Position numbers and translations under genes: made by a program. The notes under the pieces are model-generated. The model saw nothing but the letters and a program-made list of their open reading frames with translations. It did no database searches and had not been told where the DNA came from. 64,000 bases of DNA from Megachile rotundata (lineage: Eukaryota; Arthropoda; Insecta; Hymenoptera; Megachilidae). The stretch spans positions 806,001-870,000 of the forward strand of contig NW_027473315.1 in the NCBI RefSeq assembly GCF_050947335.1, in the 5' to 3' direction. This document shows, piece by piece, positions 26,418 to 42,200 of the stretch. Numbering within the stretch: the stretch's first letter is position 1; each line of letters starts with the position of its first letter.

Positions 26418-28500
26418 GATTGTGGTTGTATAATTATGGTTCTATTATTGTGATTGTATGATTGTTCTTGTATGATTATGATCGTATGATTGTAATTGCA
26501 TGATTGTGATTGTATGATTGTGATTGTATGATTGTGATTGTATGATTGTGATTGTATGATTGTGATTGTATGATTGTGATTGTATGATTGCGATAGTATG
26601 ATTGTGATTGTATGATTGTGATTGTATGATTGTAATTGTATGATTGTGATTGTATGATTGTGATTGTATTATTGTGATTGTATGATTGCGATAGTATGAT
26701 TGTGATTGTATGATTGTGATTGTATGATTGTGATTGTATGATTGTGATTGTATGATTGAGATTGTATGATTGTGATTGTATTATTGTGATTGTATGATTG
26801 TGATTGTATGATTGTGATTGTATGATTGCGAATGTATGATTGTGATTGTATGATTGTGATTGTATGATTGTGATTGTATGATTGTGATTGTATTATTGTG
26901 ATTATATGATTGCGATAGTATGATTGTGATTGTATGATTGTTTTTGTATGATTGTGATTGTATAGTAGTAATTGCATGATTGTCATCGTATGATTGTTTT
27001 TGTATGATTGTGATTGTATAGTAGTAATTGTATGATTGTCTTCGTATGATTGTGATCGTATGATTGTGATTGTATGATTGTGATTGTATGATTGTGATTG
27101 TATGATTGTGATTTTATGATTGTGATTGTATCATTGTGATTGTATGATTGTGATCATATGATTGTGATTGTATGATTGTGATTGTATGATTGTTTTTGTA
27201 TGATTGTGATTGTATGATTGTGATTGTATGATTGTGATTGTATGATTGTGATTGTATTATTGTGATTGTATGATTGTGATTGTATGATTGTGATTGTATG
27301 ATTGCGATAGTATGATTGTGATTGTATGATTGTGATTGTATGATTGTGATTGTATGATTGTGATTGTATGATTGAGATTGTATGATTGTGATTGTATTAT
27401 TGTGATTGTATGATTGTGATTGTATGATTGTGATTGTATGATTGCGAATGTATGATTGTGATTGTATGATTGTGATTGTATGATTGTGATTGTATGATTG
27501 TGATTGTATTATTGTGATTGTATGATTGTGATTGTATGGTTGTGATTGTATGATTGTGAATGTATGATTGTGATTGTATGATAGTGATTGTGTGATTCTG
27601 ATTGTATGATTGTTTTTGTATGATTGTGATTGTATAGTAGTAATTGTATGATTGTCATCGTATGATTGTGATTGTATGATTGTTTTTGTATGATTGTGAT
27701 TGTATAGTAGTAATTGTATGATTGTCTTCGTATGATTGTGATCGTATGATAGTGATTGTATGATTGTGATTGTATGATTGTGATTGTATGATTGCGATAG
27801 TATGATTGTGATTGTATGATTGTGATTGTATGATTGTGATTGTATGATTGTGATTGTATGATTGTGATTGTATGATTGTGATCTTATGATTGTGATTGTA
27901 TCATTGTGATTGTATGATTGTGATCATATGATTGTGATTGTATGATTGTGATTGTATGATTGTTTTTGTATGATTGTGATTGTATGATTGTGATTGTATG
28001 ATTGTGATTGTATGATTGTGATTGTATTATTGTGATTGTATGATTGTGATTGTATGATTGTGATTGTATGATTGCGATAGTATGATTGTGATTGTATGAT
28101 TGTGATTGTATGATTGTGATTGTATGATTGTGATTGTATGATTGTGATTGTATTATTGTGATTGTATGATTGCGATAGTATGATTGTGATTGTATGATTG
28201 TGATTGTATGATTGCGATAGTATGATTGTGATTGTATGATTGTGATTGTATCATTGTGATTGTATGATTGTGATTATATGATTGTGATTGCATGATTGTT
28301 TTTGTATGATTGTGATTGTATGATTGTGATTGTATGATTGTGCCTGTATGATTGTGATGGTATGATTGTGATTGTATGATTGCGATTGTATGATTGCAAT
28401 TTTATGAGTGTGATTATATGATTATGATTGTATGATTGTGATTGTATGATTGTTTTTGTATGATTGTGATTGTATGATTGTGATTGTATAAATGTGAGTG
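26418..28500. repeat. Block duplicated at 30,422-32,575 (offset 3,990-4,074)
   Basis: Module B (26,418/30,422), the GGTTGTGATTGTAT unit (27,538/31,528) and the rare TATAAATG unit (28,487/32,561) match in order. The offsets 4,004, 3,990 and 4,074 differ by whole units only, reflecting gain and loss of consensus units in the runs. Confidence 0.82.
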
Positions 28501-30273
28501 TATGATTGTGATTGTATGATTGTTTTTGTATGATTGTGATTGTATGATTGTGATCGTACGATTGTGATCGTATGATTGTGATTGTATGATTGTGATCGTT
28601 TGATTGTGGTTGTATAATTATGGTTCTATTATTGTGATTGTATGATTGTTCTTGTATGATTATGATCGTATGATTGTAATTGCATGATTGTGATTGTATG
28701 ATTGTGATTGTATGATTGTGATTGTATGATTGTGATTGTATGATTGCGATAGTATGATTGTGATTGTATGATTGTGATTGTATGATTGTGATTGTATGAT
28801 TGTGATTGTATGATTGTGATTGTATGATTGTAATTGTATGATTGTGATTGTATGATTGTGATTGTATTATTGTGATTGTATGATTGCGATAGTATGATTG
28901 TGATTGTATGATTGTGAATGTATGATTGTGATTGTATGATTGTGATTGTATGATTGAGATTGTATGATTGTGATTGTATTATTGTGATTGTATGATTGTG
29001 ATTGTATGATTGTGATTGTATGATTGCGAATGTATGATTGTGATTGTATGATTGTGATTGTATGATTGTGATTGTATGGTTGTTTTTATATGATTGTGAT
29101 TGTATAGTAGTAATTGTATGATTGTCATCGTATGATTGTGATTGTATGATTGTTTTTGTATGATTGTGATTGTATAGTGGTAATTGTATGTTTGTCTTCG
29201 TATAATTGTGATCGTATGATTGTGATTGTATGATTGTGATTGTATGATTGTTTTTGTATGATTGTGATTGTATGATTGTGATTGTATGATTGTGAGTGTA
29301 TGATTGTGATTGTATGATTGTTTTTGTATGATTGTGATTGTATGATTGTGATCGTACGATTGTGATCGTATGATTGTGATTGTATGATTGTGATTGTATG
29401 ATTGTTCTTGTATGATTATGATCGTATGATTGTAATTGCATGATTGTGATTGTATGATTGTGATTGTATGATTGTGATTGTATGATTGTGATTGTATGAT
29501 TGCGATAGTATGATTGTGATTGTATGATTGTGATTGTATGATTGTGCCTGTATGATTGTGATGGTATGATTGTGATTGTATGATTGCGATTGTATGATTG
29601 CAATTTTATGAGTGTGATTATATGATTATGATTGTATGATTGTGATTGTATGATTGTTTTTGTATGATTGTGATTGTATGATTGTGATTGTATGATTGTG
29701 AGTGTATGATTGTGATTGTATGATTGTTTTTGTATGATTGTGATTGTATGATTGTGATCGTACGATTGTGATCGTATGATTGTGATTGTATGATTGTGAT
29801 CGTTTGATTGTGGTTGTATAATTATGGTTCTATTATTGTGATTGTATGATTGTTCTTGTATGATTATGATCGTATGATTGTAATTGCATGATTGTGATTG
29901 TATGATTGTGATTGTATGATTGTGATTGTATGATTGTGATTGTATGATTGCGATAGTATGATTGTGATTGTATGATTGTGATTGTATCATTGTGATTGTA
30001 TGATTGTGATTATATGATTGTGATTGCATGATTGTTTTTGTATGATTGTGATTGTATGATTGTGATTGTATGATTGTGCTTGTATGATTGTGAAGGTATG
30101 ATTGTGATTGTATGATTGCGATTGTATGATTGCAATTTTATGAGTGTGATTATATGATTGTGATTGTATGATTGTTTTTGTATGATTGTGATTGTATGAT
30201 TGTGATTGTATGATTGTGAGTGTATGATTGTGATTGTATGATTGTTTTTGTATGATTGTGATTGTATGATTGT

Positions 30274-30285
30274 GATCGTACGATC
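30274..30285. repeat. 12-bp CpG palindrome GATCGTACGATC, copy 1
   Basis: Perfect inverted repeat containing a BsiWI site (CGTACG) and two DpnII sites, followed at once by GTGATCG. Four CpG fall within about 20 bp. It lies in the GTGCTTG-type module C to module B interval. Related sites elsewhere read GATCGTACGATT, one C-to-T step away. Confidence 0.9.
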
Positions 30286-31359
30286 GTGATCGTATGATTG
30301 TGATTGTATGATTGTGAGTGTATGATTGTGATTGTATGATTGTTTTTGTATGATTGTGATTGTATGATTGTGATCGTACGATTGTGATCGTATGATTGCG
30401 ATTGTATGATTGTGATCGTTTGATTGTGGTTGTATAATTATGGTTCTATTATTGTGATTGTATGATTGTTCTTGTATGATTATGATCGTATGATTGTAAT
30501 TGCATGATTGTGATTGTATGATTGTGATTGTATGATTGTGATTGTATGATTGTGATTGTATGATTGTGATTGTATGATTGCGATAGTATGATTGTGATTG
30601 TATGATTGTGATTGTATGATTGTAATTGTATGATTGTGATTGTATGATTGTGATTGTATTATTGTGATTGTATGATTGCGATAGTATGATTGTGATTGTA
30701 TGATTGTGATTGTATGATTGTGATTGTATGATTGTGATTGTATGATTGAGATTGTATGATTGTGATTGTATTATTGTGATTGTATGATTGTGATTGTATG
30801 ATTGTGATTGTATGATTGCGAATGTATGATTGTGATTGTATGATTGTGATTGTATGATTGTGATTGTATGATTGTGATTGTATTATTGTGATTATATGAT
30901 TGCGATAGTATGATTGTGATTGTATGATTGTTTTTGTATGATTGTGATTGTATAGTAGTAATTGCATGATTGTCATCGTATGATTGTTTTTGTATGATTG
31001 TGATTGTATAGTAGTAATTGTATGATTGTCTTCGTATGATTGTGATCGTATGATTGTGATTGTATGATTGTGATTGTATGATTGTGATTGTATGATTGTG
31101 ATTTTATGATTGTGATTGTATCATTGTGATTGTATGATTGTGATCATATGATTGTGATTGTATGATTGTGATTGTATGATTGTTTTTGTATGATTGTGAT
31201 TGTATGATTGTGATTGTATGATTGTGATTGTATGATTGTGATTGTATTATTGTGATTGTATGATTGTGATTGTATGATTGTGATTGTATGATTGCGATAG
31301 TATGATTGTGATTGTATGATTGTGATTGTATGATTGTGATTGTATGATTGTGATTGTAT

Positions 31360-33880
31360 GATTGAGATTGTATGATTGTGATTGTATTATTGTGATTGTA
31401 TGATTGTGATTGTATGATTGTGATTGTATGATTGCGAATGTATGATTGTGATTGTATGATTGTGATTGTATGATTGTGATTGTATGATTGTGATTGTATT
31501 ATTGTGATTGTATGATTGTGATTGTATGGTTGTGATTGTATGATTGTGAATGTATGATTGTGATTGTATGATAGTGATTGTGTGATTCTGATTGTATGAT
31601 TGTTTTTGTATGATTGTGATTGTATAGTAGTAATTGTATGATTGTCATCGTATGATTGTGATTGTATGATTGTTTTTGTATGATTGTGATTGTATAGTAG
31701 TAATTGTATGATTGTCTTCGTATGATTGTGATCGTATGATAGTGATTGTATGATTGTGATTGTATGATTGCGATAGTATGATTGTGATTGTATGATTGTG
31801 ATTGTATGATTGTGATTGTATGATTGTGATTGTATGATTGTGATTGTATGATTGTGATCTTATGATTGTGATTGTATCATTGTGATTGTATGATTGTGAT
31901 CATATGATTGTGATTGTATGATTGTGATTGTATGATTGTTTTTGTATGATTGTGATTGTATGATTGTGATTGTATGATTGTGATGGTATGATTGTGATTG
32001 TATTATTGTGATTGTATGATTGTGATTGTATGATTGTGATTGTATGATTGCGATAGTATGATTGTGATTGTATGATTGTGATTGTATGATTGTGATTGTA
32101 TGATTGTGATTGTATGATTGTGATTGTATGATTGTGATTGTATGATTGTGATTGTATGATTGTGATTGTATGATTGTGATTGTATGATTGTGATTGTATG
32201 ATTGTGATTGTATGATTGTGATTGTATTATTGTGATTGTATGATTGCGATAGTATGATTGTGATTGTATGATTGTGATTGTATGATTGCGATAGTATGAT
32301 TGTGATTGTATGATTGTGATTGTATCATTGTGATTGTATGATTGTGATTATATGATTGTGATTGCATGATTGTTTTTGTATGATTGTGATTGTATGATTG
32401 TGATTGTATGATTGTGCCTGTATGATTGTGATGGTATGATTGTGATTGTATGATTGCGATTGTATGATTGCAATTTTATGAGTGTGATTATATGATTATG
32501 ATTGTATGATTGTGATTGTATGATTGTTTTTGTATGATTGTGATTGTATGATTGTGATTGTATAAATGTGAGTGTATGATTGTGATTGTATGATTGTTTT
32601 TGTATGATTGTGATTGTATGATTGTGATTGTATGATTGAGATTGTATGATTGTGATTGTATTATTGTGATTGTATGATTGTGATTGTATGATTGTGATTG
32701 TATGATTGCGAATGTATGATTGTGATTGTATGATTGTGATTGTATGATTGTGATTGTATGATTGTGATTGTATTATTGTGATTGTATGATTGTGATTGTA
32801 TGGTTGTGATTGTATGATTGTGAATGTATGATTGTGATTGTATGATAGTGATTGTGTGATTCTGATTGTATGATTGTTTTTGTATGATTGTGATTGTATA
32901 GTAGTAATTGTATGATTGTCATCGTATGATTGTGATTGTATGATTGTTTTTGTATGATTGTGATTGTATAGTAGTAATTGTATGATTGTCTTCGTATGAT
33001 TGTGATCGTATGATAGTGATTGTATGATTGTGATTGTATGATTGCGATAGTATGATTGTGATTGTATGATTGTGATTGTATGATTGTGATTGTATGATTG
33101 TGATTGTATGATTGTGATTGTATGATTGTGATCTTATGATTGTGATTGTATCATTGTGATTGTATGATTGTGATCATATGATTGTGATTGTATGATTGTG
33201 ATTGTATGATTGTTTTTGTATGATTGTGATTGTATGATTGTGATTGTATGATTGTGATGGTATGATTGTGATTGTATTATTGTGATTGTATGATTGTGAT
33301 TGTATGATTGTGATTGTATGATTGCGATAGTATGATTGTGATTGTATGATTGTGATTGTATGATTGTGATTGTATGATTGTGATTGTATGATTGTGATTG
33401 TATGATTGTGATTGTATGATTGTGATTGTATGATTGTGATTGTATGATTGTGATTGTATGATTGTGATTGTATGATTGTGATTGTATGATTGTGATTGTA
33501 TTATTGTGATTGTATGATTGCGATAGTATGATTGTGATTGTATGATTGTGATTGTATGATTGCGATAGTATGATTGTGATTGTATGATTGTGATTGTATC
33601 ATTGTGATTGTATGATTGTGATTATATGATTGTGATTGCATGATTGTTTTTGTATGATTGTGATTGTATGATTGTGATTGTATGATTGTGCCTGTATGAT
33701 TGTGATGGTATGATTGTGATTGTATGATTGCGATTGTATGATTGCAATTTTATGAGTGTGATTATATGATTATGATTGTATGATTGTGATTGTATGATTG
33801 TTTTTGTATGATTGTGATTGTATGATTGTGATTGTATAAATGTGAGTGTATGATTGTGATTGTATGATTGTTTTTGTATG
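31360..33880. repeat. Tandem pair of a 1,274-bp higher-order unit
   Basis: Two adjacent copies are offset by 1,274 bp (91 units). Anchors are GGTTGTGATTG at 31,528/32,802, module C at 32,466/33,740 and TATAAATG at 32,561/33,835. The pair appears nested in the right copy of the 26.4-28.5 kb block: that earlier copy has one TATAAATG unit, while here there are two. Confidence 0.82.
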
Positions 33881-35117
33881 ATTGTGATTGTATGATTGTG
33901 ATCGTACGATTGTGATCGTATGATTGTGATTGTATGATTGTGATCGTTTGATTGTGGTTGTATAATTATGGTTCTATTATTGTGATTGTATGATTGTTCT
34001 TGTATGATTATGATCGTATGATTGTAATTGCATGATTGTGATTGTATGATTGTGATTGTATGATTGTGATTGTATGATTGTGATTGTATGATTGCGATAG
34101 TATGATTGTGATTGTATGATTGTGATTGTATGATTGTGATTGTATGATTGTGATTGTATGATTGTGATTGTATGATTGTAATTGTATGATTGTGATTGTA
34201 TGATTGTGATTGTATTATTGTGATTGTATGATTGCGATAGTATGATTGTGATTGTATGATTGTGAATGTATGATTGTGATTGTATGATTGTGATTGTATG
34301 ATTGAGATTGTATGATTGTGATTGTATGATTGCGATAGTATGATTGTGATTGTATGATTGTGATTGTATGATTGTGCCTGTATGATTGTGATGGTATGAT
34401 TGTGATTGTATGATTGCGATTGTATGATTGCAATTTTATGAGTGTGATTATATGATTATGATTGTATGATTGTGATTGTATGATTGTTTTTGTATGATTG
34501 TGATTGTATGATTGTGATTGTATGATTGTGAGTGTATGATTGTGATTGTATGATTGTTTTTGTATGATTGTGATTGTATGATTGTGATCGTACGATTGTG
34601 ATCGTATGATTGTGATTGTATGATTGTGATCGTTTGATTGTGGTTGTATAATTATGGTTCTATTATTGTGATTGTATGATTGTTCTTGTATGATTATGAT
34701 CGTATGATTGTAATTGCATGATTGTGATTGTATGATTGTGATTGTATGATTGTGATTGTATGATTGTGATTGTATGATTGTGATTGTATGATTGCGATAG
34801 TATGATTGTGATTGTATGATTGTGATTGTATCATTGTGATTGTATGATTGTGATTATATGATTGTGATTGCATGATTGTTTTTGTATGATTGTGATTGTA
34901 TGATTGTGATTGTATGATTGTGCTTGTATGATTGTGAAGGTATGATTGTGATTGTATGATTGCGATTGCATGATTGCAATTTTATGAGTGTGATTATATG
35001 ATTGTGATTGTATGATTGTTTTTGTATGATTGTGATTGTATGATTGTGATTGTATGATTGTGAGTGTATGATTGTGATTGTATGATTGTTTTTGTATGAT
35101 TGTGATTGTATGATTGT

Positions 35118-35129
35118 GATCGTACGATC
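35118..35129. repeat. 12-bp CpG palindrome, copy 2
   Basis: Same palindrome, 50 bp before the module B at 35,168. Confidence 0.9.
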
Positions 35130-36239
35130 GTGATCGTATGATTGTGATTGTATGATTGTGATCGTTTGATTGTGGTTGTATAATTATGGTTCTATTATTG
35201 TGATTGTATGATTGTTCTTGTATGATTATGATCGTATGATTGTAATTGCATGATTGTGATTGTATGATTGTGATTGTATGATTGTGATTGTATGATTGTG
35301 ATTGTATGGTTGTGATTGTATGATTGCGATAGTATGATTGTGATTGTATGATTGTGATTGTATGATTGTGATTGTATGATTGTGATTGTATGATTGTGAT
35401 TGTATGATTGTAATTGTATGATTGTGATTGTATGATTGTGATTGTATTATTGTGATTGTATGATTGCGATAGTATGATTGTGATTGTATGATTGTGATTG
35501 TACGATTGTGATTGTACGATTGTGATTGTATGATTGTGATTGTATGATTGAGATTGTATGATTGTGATTGTATTATTGTGATTGTATGATTGTGATTGTA
35601 TGATTGTGATTGTATGATTGTGAATGTATGATTGTGATTGTATGATTGTGATTGTATGATTGTGATTGTATGATTGTGATTGTATGGTTGTTTTTATATG
35701 ATTGTGATTGTATAGTAGTAATTGTATGATTGTCATCGTATGATTGTGATTGTATGATTGTTTTTGTATGATTGTGATTGTATAGTAGTAATTGTATGAT
35801 TGTCCTCGTATGATTGTGATCGTATGATTGTGATTGTATGATTGTGATTGTATGATTGTGATTGTATGATTGTGATTTTATGATTGTGATTGTATCATTG
35901 TGATTGTATGATTGTGATCATATGATTGTGATTGTATGATTGTGATTGTATGATTGTTTTTGTATGATTGTGGTTGTATGATTGTGATTGTATGATTGTG
36001 ATTGTATGATTGTGATTGTATTATTGTGATTGTATGATTGTGATTGTATGATTGTGATTGTATGATTGCGATAGTATGATTGTGATTGTATGATTGTGAT
36101 TGCATGATTGTGATTGCATGATTGTGATTGTATGATTGCGATAGTATGATTGTGATTGTATGATTGTGATTGTATGATTGTGATTGTATAATTGTGATTG
36201 TATGATTGTGATTGTATGATTGGGATTGTATGATTGTGA

Positions 36240-39200
36240 TTGTATTATTGTGATTGTATGATTGTGATTGTATGATTGTGATTGTATGATTGTGAATGTA
36301 TGATTGTGATTGTATGATTGTGATTGTATGATTGTGATTGTATGATTGTTTTTGTATGATTGTGATTGTATAGTAGTAATTGTATGATTGTCTTCGTATG
36401 ATTGTGATCGTATGATTGTGATTGTATGATTGTGATTGTATGATTGTGATTGTATGATTGTGATTGTATCATTGTGATTGTGTGATTGTGACCATATGAT
36501 TGTGATTGTATGATTGTGATTGCATGATTGTGATTGTATGATTGTGATTGTATGATTTTGATTGTATGACTGTTTTTGTATGATTGTGATTGTATGATTG
36601 TGATTGTATGATTGTGATTGTATGATTGTGATTGTATGATAGTGATTGTATGATTGTGATTGTATGATTGGGATTGTATGATTGAAATTGTATGATTGTG
36701 ATTGTATTATTGTGATTGTATGATTGTGATTGTATGATTGTGATTGTATGATTGTGAATGTATGATTGTGATTGTATGATTGTGATTGTATGATTGTGAT
36801 TGTATGATTGTGATTGTATGATTGTTCTTGTGTGATTGTGATTGTATAGTAGTAATTGTAGGATTGTCATCGTATGATTGTGATTGTATGATTGTTTTTG
36901 TATGATTGTGATTGTATAGTAGTAATTGTATGATTGTCTTCGTATGATTGTGGTTGTGTGATTGTGATCGAACGATTGTGATCGTATGATTGTGATTGTA
37001 TGATTGTGATCGTTTGATTGTGGTTGTATAATTATGGTTCTATTATTGTGATTGTATGATTGGTCTTGTATGATTATGATCGTATGATTGTAATTGCATG
37101 ATTGTGATTGTATGATTGTGATTGTATGATTGTGATTGTATGATTGTGATTGTATGATTGTGATTGTATGATTGCGATAGTATGATTGTGATTGTATGAT
37201 TGTGATTGTATGATTGTGATTGTATGATTGTGATTGTATGATTGTGATTGTATGATTGTAATTGTATGATTGTGATTGTATGATTGTGATTGTATTATTG
37301 TGATTGTATGATTGCGATAGTATGATTGTGATTGTATGATTGTGATTGTATGATTGTGATTGTATGATTGTGATTGTATGATTGAGATTGTATGATTGTG
37401 ATTGTATTATTGTGATTGTATGATTGTGATTGTATGATTGTGATTGTATGATTGTGAATGTATGATTGTGATTGTATGATTGTGATTGTATGATTGTTTT
37501 TGTATGATTGTGATTGTATAGTAGTAATTGTATGATTGTCATCGTATGATTGTGATTGTATGATTGTGATTGTATAGTAGTAATTGTATGATTGTCATCG
37601 TATGATTGTGATTGTATGATTGTTTTTGTATGATTGTGATTGTATAGTAGTAATTGTATGATTGTCTTCGTATGATTGTGATCGTATGATTGTGATTGTA
37701 CGATTGTGATTGTATTATTGTGATTGTATGATTGTGATTGTATGATTGTGATTGTATGATTGTGATTGTATGATTGTGATTGTATGATTGTTCTTGTGTG
37801 ATTGTGATTGTATAGTAGTAATTGTATGATTGTCATCGTATGATTGTGATTGTATGATTGTTTTTGTATGATTGTGATTGTATGATTGTGATTGTATGAT
37901 TGTGATTGTATGATTGTGATTGTATGATTGTGATTGTATGATTGTGATTGTATTATTGTGATTGTATGATTGTGATTGTATGATTGTGATTGTATGATTG
38001 CGATAGTATGATTGTGATTGTATGATTGTGATTGTATGATTGTTATTGTATGATTGCGATAGTATGATTGTGATTGTATGATTGTGATTGTATGATTGTG
38101 ATTGTATAATTGTGATTGTATGATTGAGATTGTATGATTGTGATTGTATTATTGTGATTGTATGATTGTGATTGTATGATTGTGATGGTATGATTGTGAA
38201 TGTATGATTGTGATTGTATGATTGTGATTGTATGATTGTGATTGTATGATTGTTTTTGTATGATTGTGATTGTATAGTAGTAATTGTATGATTGTCTTCG
38301 TATGATTGTGATCGTATGATTGTGATTGTATGATTGTGATTGTATGATTGTGATTGTATGATTGTGATTGTATCATTGTGATTGTGTGATTGTGATCATA
38401 TGATTGTGGTTGTATAATTATGGTTCTATTATTGTGATTGTATGATTGTTCTTGTATGATTATGATCGTATGATTGTAATTGCATGATTGTGATTGTATG
38501 ATTGTGATTGTATGATTGTGATTGTATGATTGTGATTGTATGATTGTGAATGTATTATTGTGATTGTATGATTGTGATTGTATGATTGTGATTGTATGAT
38601 TGTGATTGTATGGTTGTTTTTATATGATTGTGATTGTATAGTAGTAATTGTATGATTGTCATCGTATGATTGTGATTGTATGATTGTTTTTGTATGATTG
38701 TGATTGTATAGTAGTAATTGTATGATTGTGATTGTATGATTGTGATTGTATGATTGTGATTGCATGATTGTGATTGTATGATTGTGATTGTATGATTGTG
38801 ATTTTATGATTGTGATTGTATCATTGTGATTGTATGATTGTGATCATATGATTGTGATTGTATGATTGTGATTGTATGATTGTTTTTGTATGATTGTGAT
38901 TGTATGATTGTGATTGTATGATTGTGATTGTATGATTGTGATTGTATTATTGTGATTGTATGATTGTGATTGTATGATTGTGATTGTATGATTGTGATTG
39001 TATGATTGCGATAGTATGATTGTGATTGTATGATTGTGATTGCATGATTGTGATTGTATGATTGCGATAGTATGATTGTGATTGTATGATTGTGATTGTA
39101 TGATTGTGATTGTATAATTGTGATTGTATGATTGTGATTGTATGATTGAGATTGTATGATTGTGATTGTATTATTGTGATTGTATGATTGTGATTGTATG

Positions 39201-42200
39201 ATTGTGATTGTATGATTGTGAATGTATGATTGTGATTGTATGATTGTGATTGTATGATTGTGATTGTATGATTGTTTTTGTATGATTGTGATTGTATAGT
39301 AGTAATTGTATGATTGTCTTCGTATGATTGTGATCGTATGATTGTGATTGTATGATTGTGATTGTATGATTGTGATTGTATGATTGTGATTGTATCATTG
39401 TGATTGTGTGATTGTGACCATATGATTGTGATTGTATGATTGTGATTGCATGATTGTGATTGTATGATTGTGATTGTATGATTTTGATTGTATGACTGTT
39501 TTTGTATGATTGTGATTGTATGATTGTGATTGTATGATTGTGATTGTATGATTGTGATTGTATGATAGTGATTGTATGATTGTGATTGTATGATTGGGAT
39601 TGTATGATTGAGATTGTATGATTGTGATTGTATTATTGTGATTGTATGATTGTGATTGTATGATTGTGATTGTATGATTGTGAATGTATGATTGTGATTG
39701 TATGATTGTGATTGTATGATTGTGATTGTATGATTGTGATTGTATGATTGTTCTTGTGTGATTGTGATTGTATAGTAGTAATTGTAGGATTGTCATCGTA
39801 TGATTGTGATTGTATGATTGTTTTTGTATGATTGTGATTGTATAGTAGTAATTGTATGATTGTCTTCGTATGATTGTGGTTGTATGATTGTGATCGTACG
39901 ATTGTGATCGTATGATTGTGATTGTATGATTGTGATCGTTTGATTGTGGTTGTATAATTATGGTTCTATTATTGTGATTGTATGATTGGTCTTGTATGAT
40001 TATGATCGTATGATTGTAATTGCATGATTGTGATTGTATGATTGTGATTGTATGATTGTGATTGTATGATTGTGATTGTATGATTGTGATTGTATGATTG
40101 CGATAGTATGATTGTGATTGTATGATTGTGATTGTATGATTGTGATTGTATGATTGTGATTGTATGATTGTGATTGTATGATTGTAATTGTATGATTGTG
40201 ATTGTATGATTGTGATTGTATTATTGTGATTGTATGATTGCGATAGTATGATTGTGATTGTATGATTGTGATTGTATGATTGTGATTGTATGATTGTGAT
40301 TGTATGATTGAGATTGTATGATTGTGATTGTATTATTGTGATTGTATGATTGTGATTGTATGATTGTGATTGTATGATTGTGAATGTATGATTGTGATTG
40401 TATGATTGTGATTGTATGATTGTTTTTGTATGATTGTGATTGTATAGTAGTAATTGTATGATTGTCATCGTATGATTGTGATTGTATGATTGTGATTGTA
40501 TAGTAGTAATTGTATGATTGTCATCGTATGATTGTGATTGTATGAATGTTTTTGTATGATTGTGATTGTATAGTAGTAATTGTATGATTGTCTTCGTATG
40601 ATTGTGATCGTATGATTGTGATTGTACGATTGTGATTGTATTATTGTGATTGTATGATTGTGATTGTATGATTGTGATTGTATGATTGTGATTGTATGAT
40701 TGTTTTTGTATGATTGTGATTGTATAGTAGTAATTGTATGATTGTCTTCGTATGATTGTGATCGTATGATTGTGATTGTATGATTGTGATTGTATGATTG
40801 TGATTGTATGATTGTGATTGTATCATTGTGATTGTGTGATTGTGATCATATGATTGTGATTGTATGATTGTGATTGCATGATTGTGATTGTATGATTGTG
40901 ATTGTATGATTTTGATTGTATGACTGTTTTTGTATGATTGTGATTGTATTATTGTGATTGTATGATTGTGATTGTATGATTGTGATTGTATGATTGTGAA
41001 TGTATGATTGTGATTGTATGATTGTGATTGTATGATTGTGATTGTATGATTGTGATTATATGGTTGTTTTTATATGATTGTGATTGTATAGTAGTAATTG
41101 TATGATTGTCATCGTATGATTGTGATTGTATGATTGTTTTTGTATGATTGTGATTGTATAGTAGTAATTGTATGATTGTCTTCGTATGATTGTGATCGTA
41201 TGATTGTGATTGTATGATTGTGATTGTATGATTGTGATTGTATGATTGTGATTTTATGATTGTGATTGTATCATTGTGATTGTATGATTGTGATCATATG
41301 ATTGTGATTGTATGATTGTGATTGTATGATTGTTTTTGTATGATTGTGATTGTATGATTGTGATTGTATGATTGTGATTGTATGATTGTGATTGTATTAT
41401 TGTGATTGTATGATTGTGATTGTATGATTGTGATTGTATGATTGCGATAGTATGATTGTGATTGTATGATTGTGATTGTATGATTGTGATTGTATGATTG
41501 CGATAGTATGATTGTGATTGTATGATTGTGATTGTATGATTGTGATTGTATAATTGTGATTGTATGATTGTGATTGTATGATTGAGATTGTATGATTGTG
41601 ATTGTATGATTGTGATTGTATGATTGTTTTTGTATGATTGTGATTGTATAGTAGTAATTGTATGATTGTCTTCGTATGATTGTGATCGTATGATTGTGAT
41701 TGTATGATAGTGATTGTATGATTGTGATTGTATGATTGGGATTGTATGATTGAGATTGTATGATTGTGATTGTATTATTGTGATTGTATGATTGTGATTG
41801 TATGATTGTGATTGTATGATTGTGAATGTATGATTGTGATTGTATGATTGTGATTGTATGATTGCGATAGTATGATTGTGATTGTATGATTGTGATTGTA
41901 TGATTGTGATTGTATGATTGCGATAGTATGATTGTGATTGTATGTTTGTGATTGTATGATTGTGATTGTATGATTGTGATTGTATGATTGTGATTGTATG
42001 ATTGAGATTGTATGATTGTGATTGTATTATTGTGATTGTATGATTGTGATTGTATGATTGTGATTGTATGATTGTGAATGTATGATTGTGATTGTATGAT
42101 TGTGATTGTATGATTGTTTTTGTATGATTGTGATTGTATAGTAGTAATTGTATGATTGTCATCGTATGATTGTGATTGTATGATTGTGATTGTATAGTAG

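Noticed and set aside
30274..30285. GATCGTACGATC as a rho-independent terminator or hairpin gene element
   Set aside because: Perfect palindrome with no loop and no T-tract, inside a eukaryote-like satellite; no transcription unit is present.
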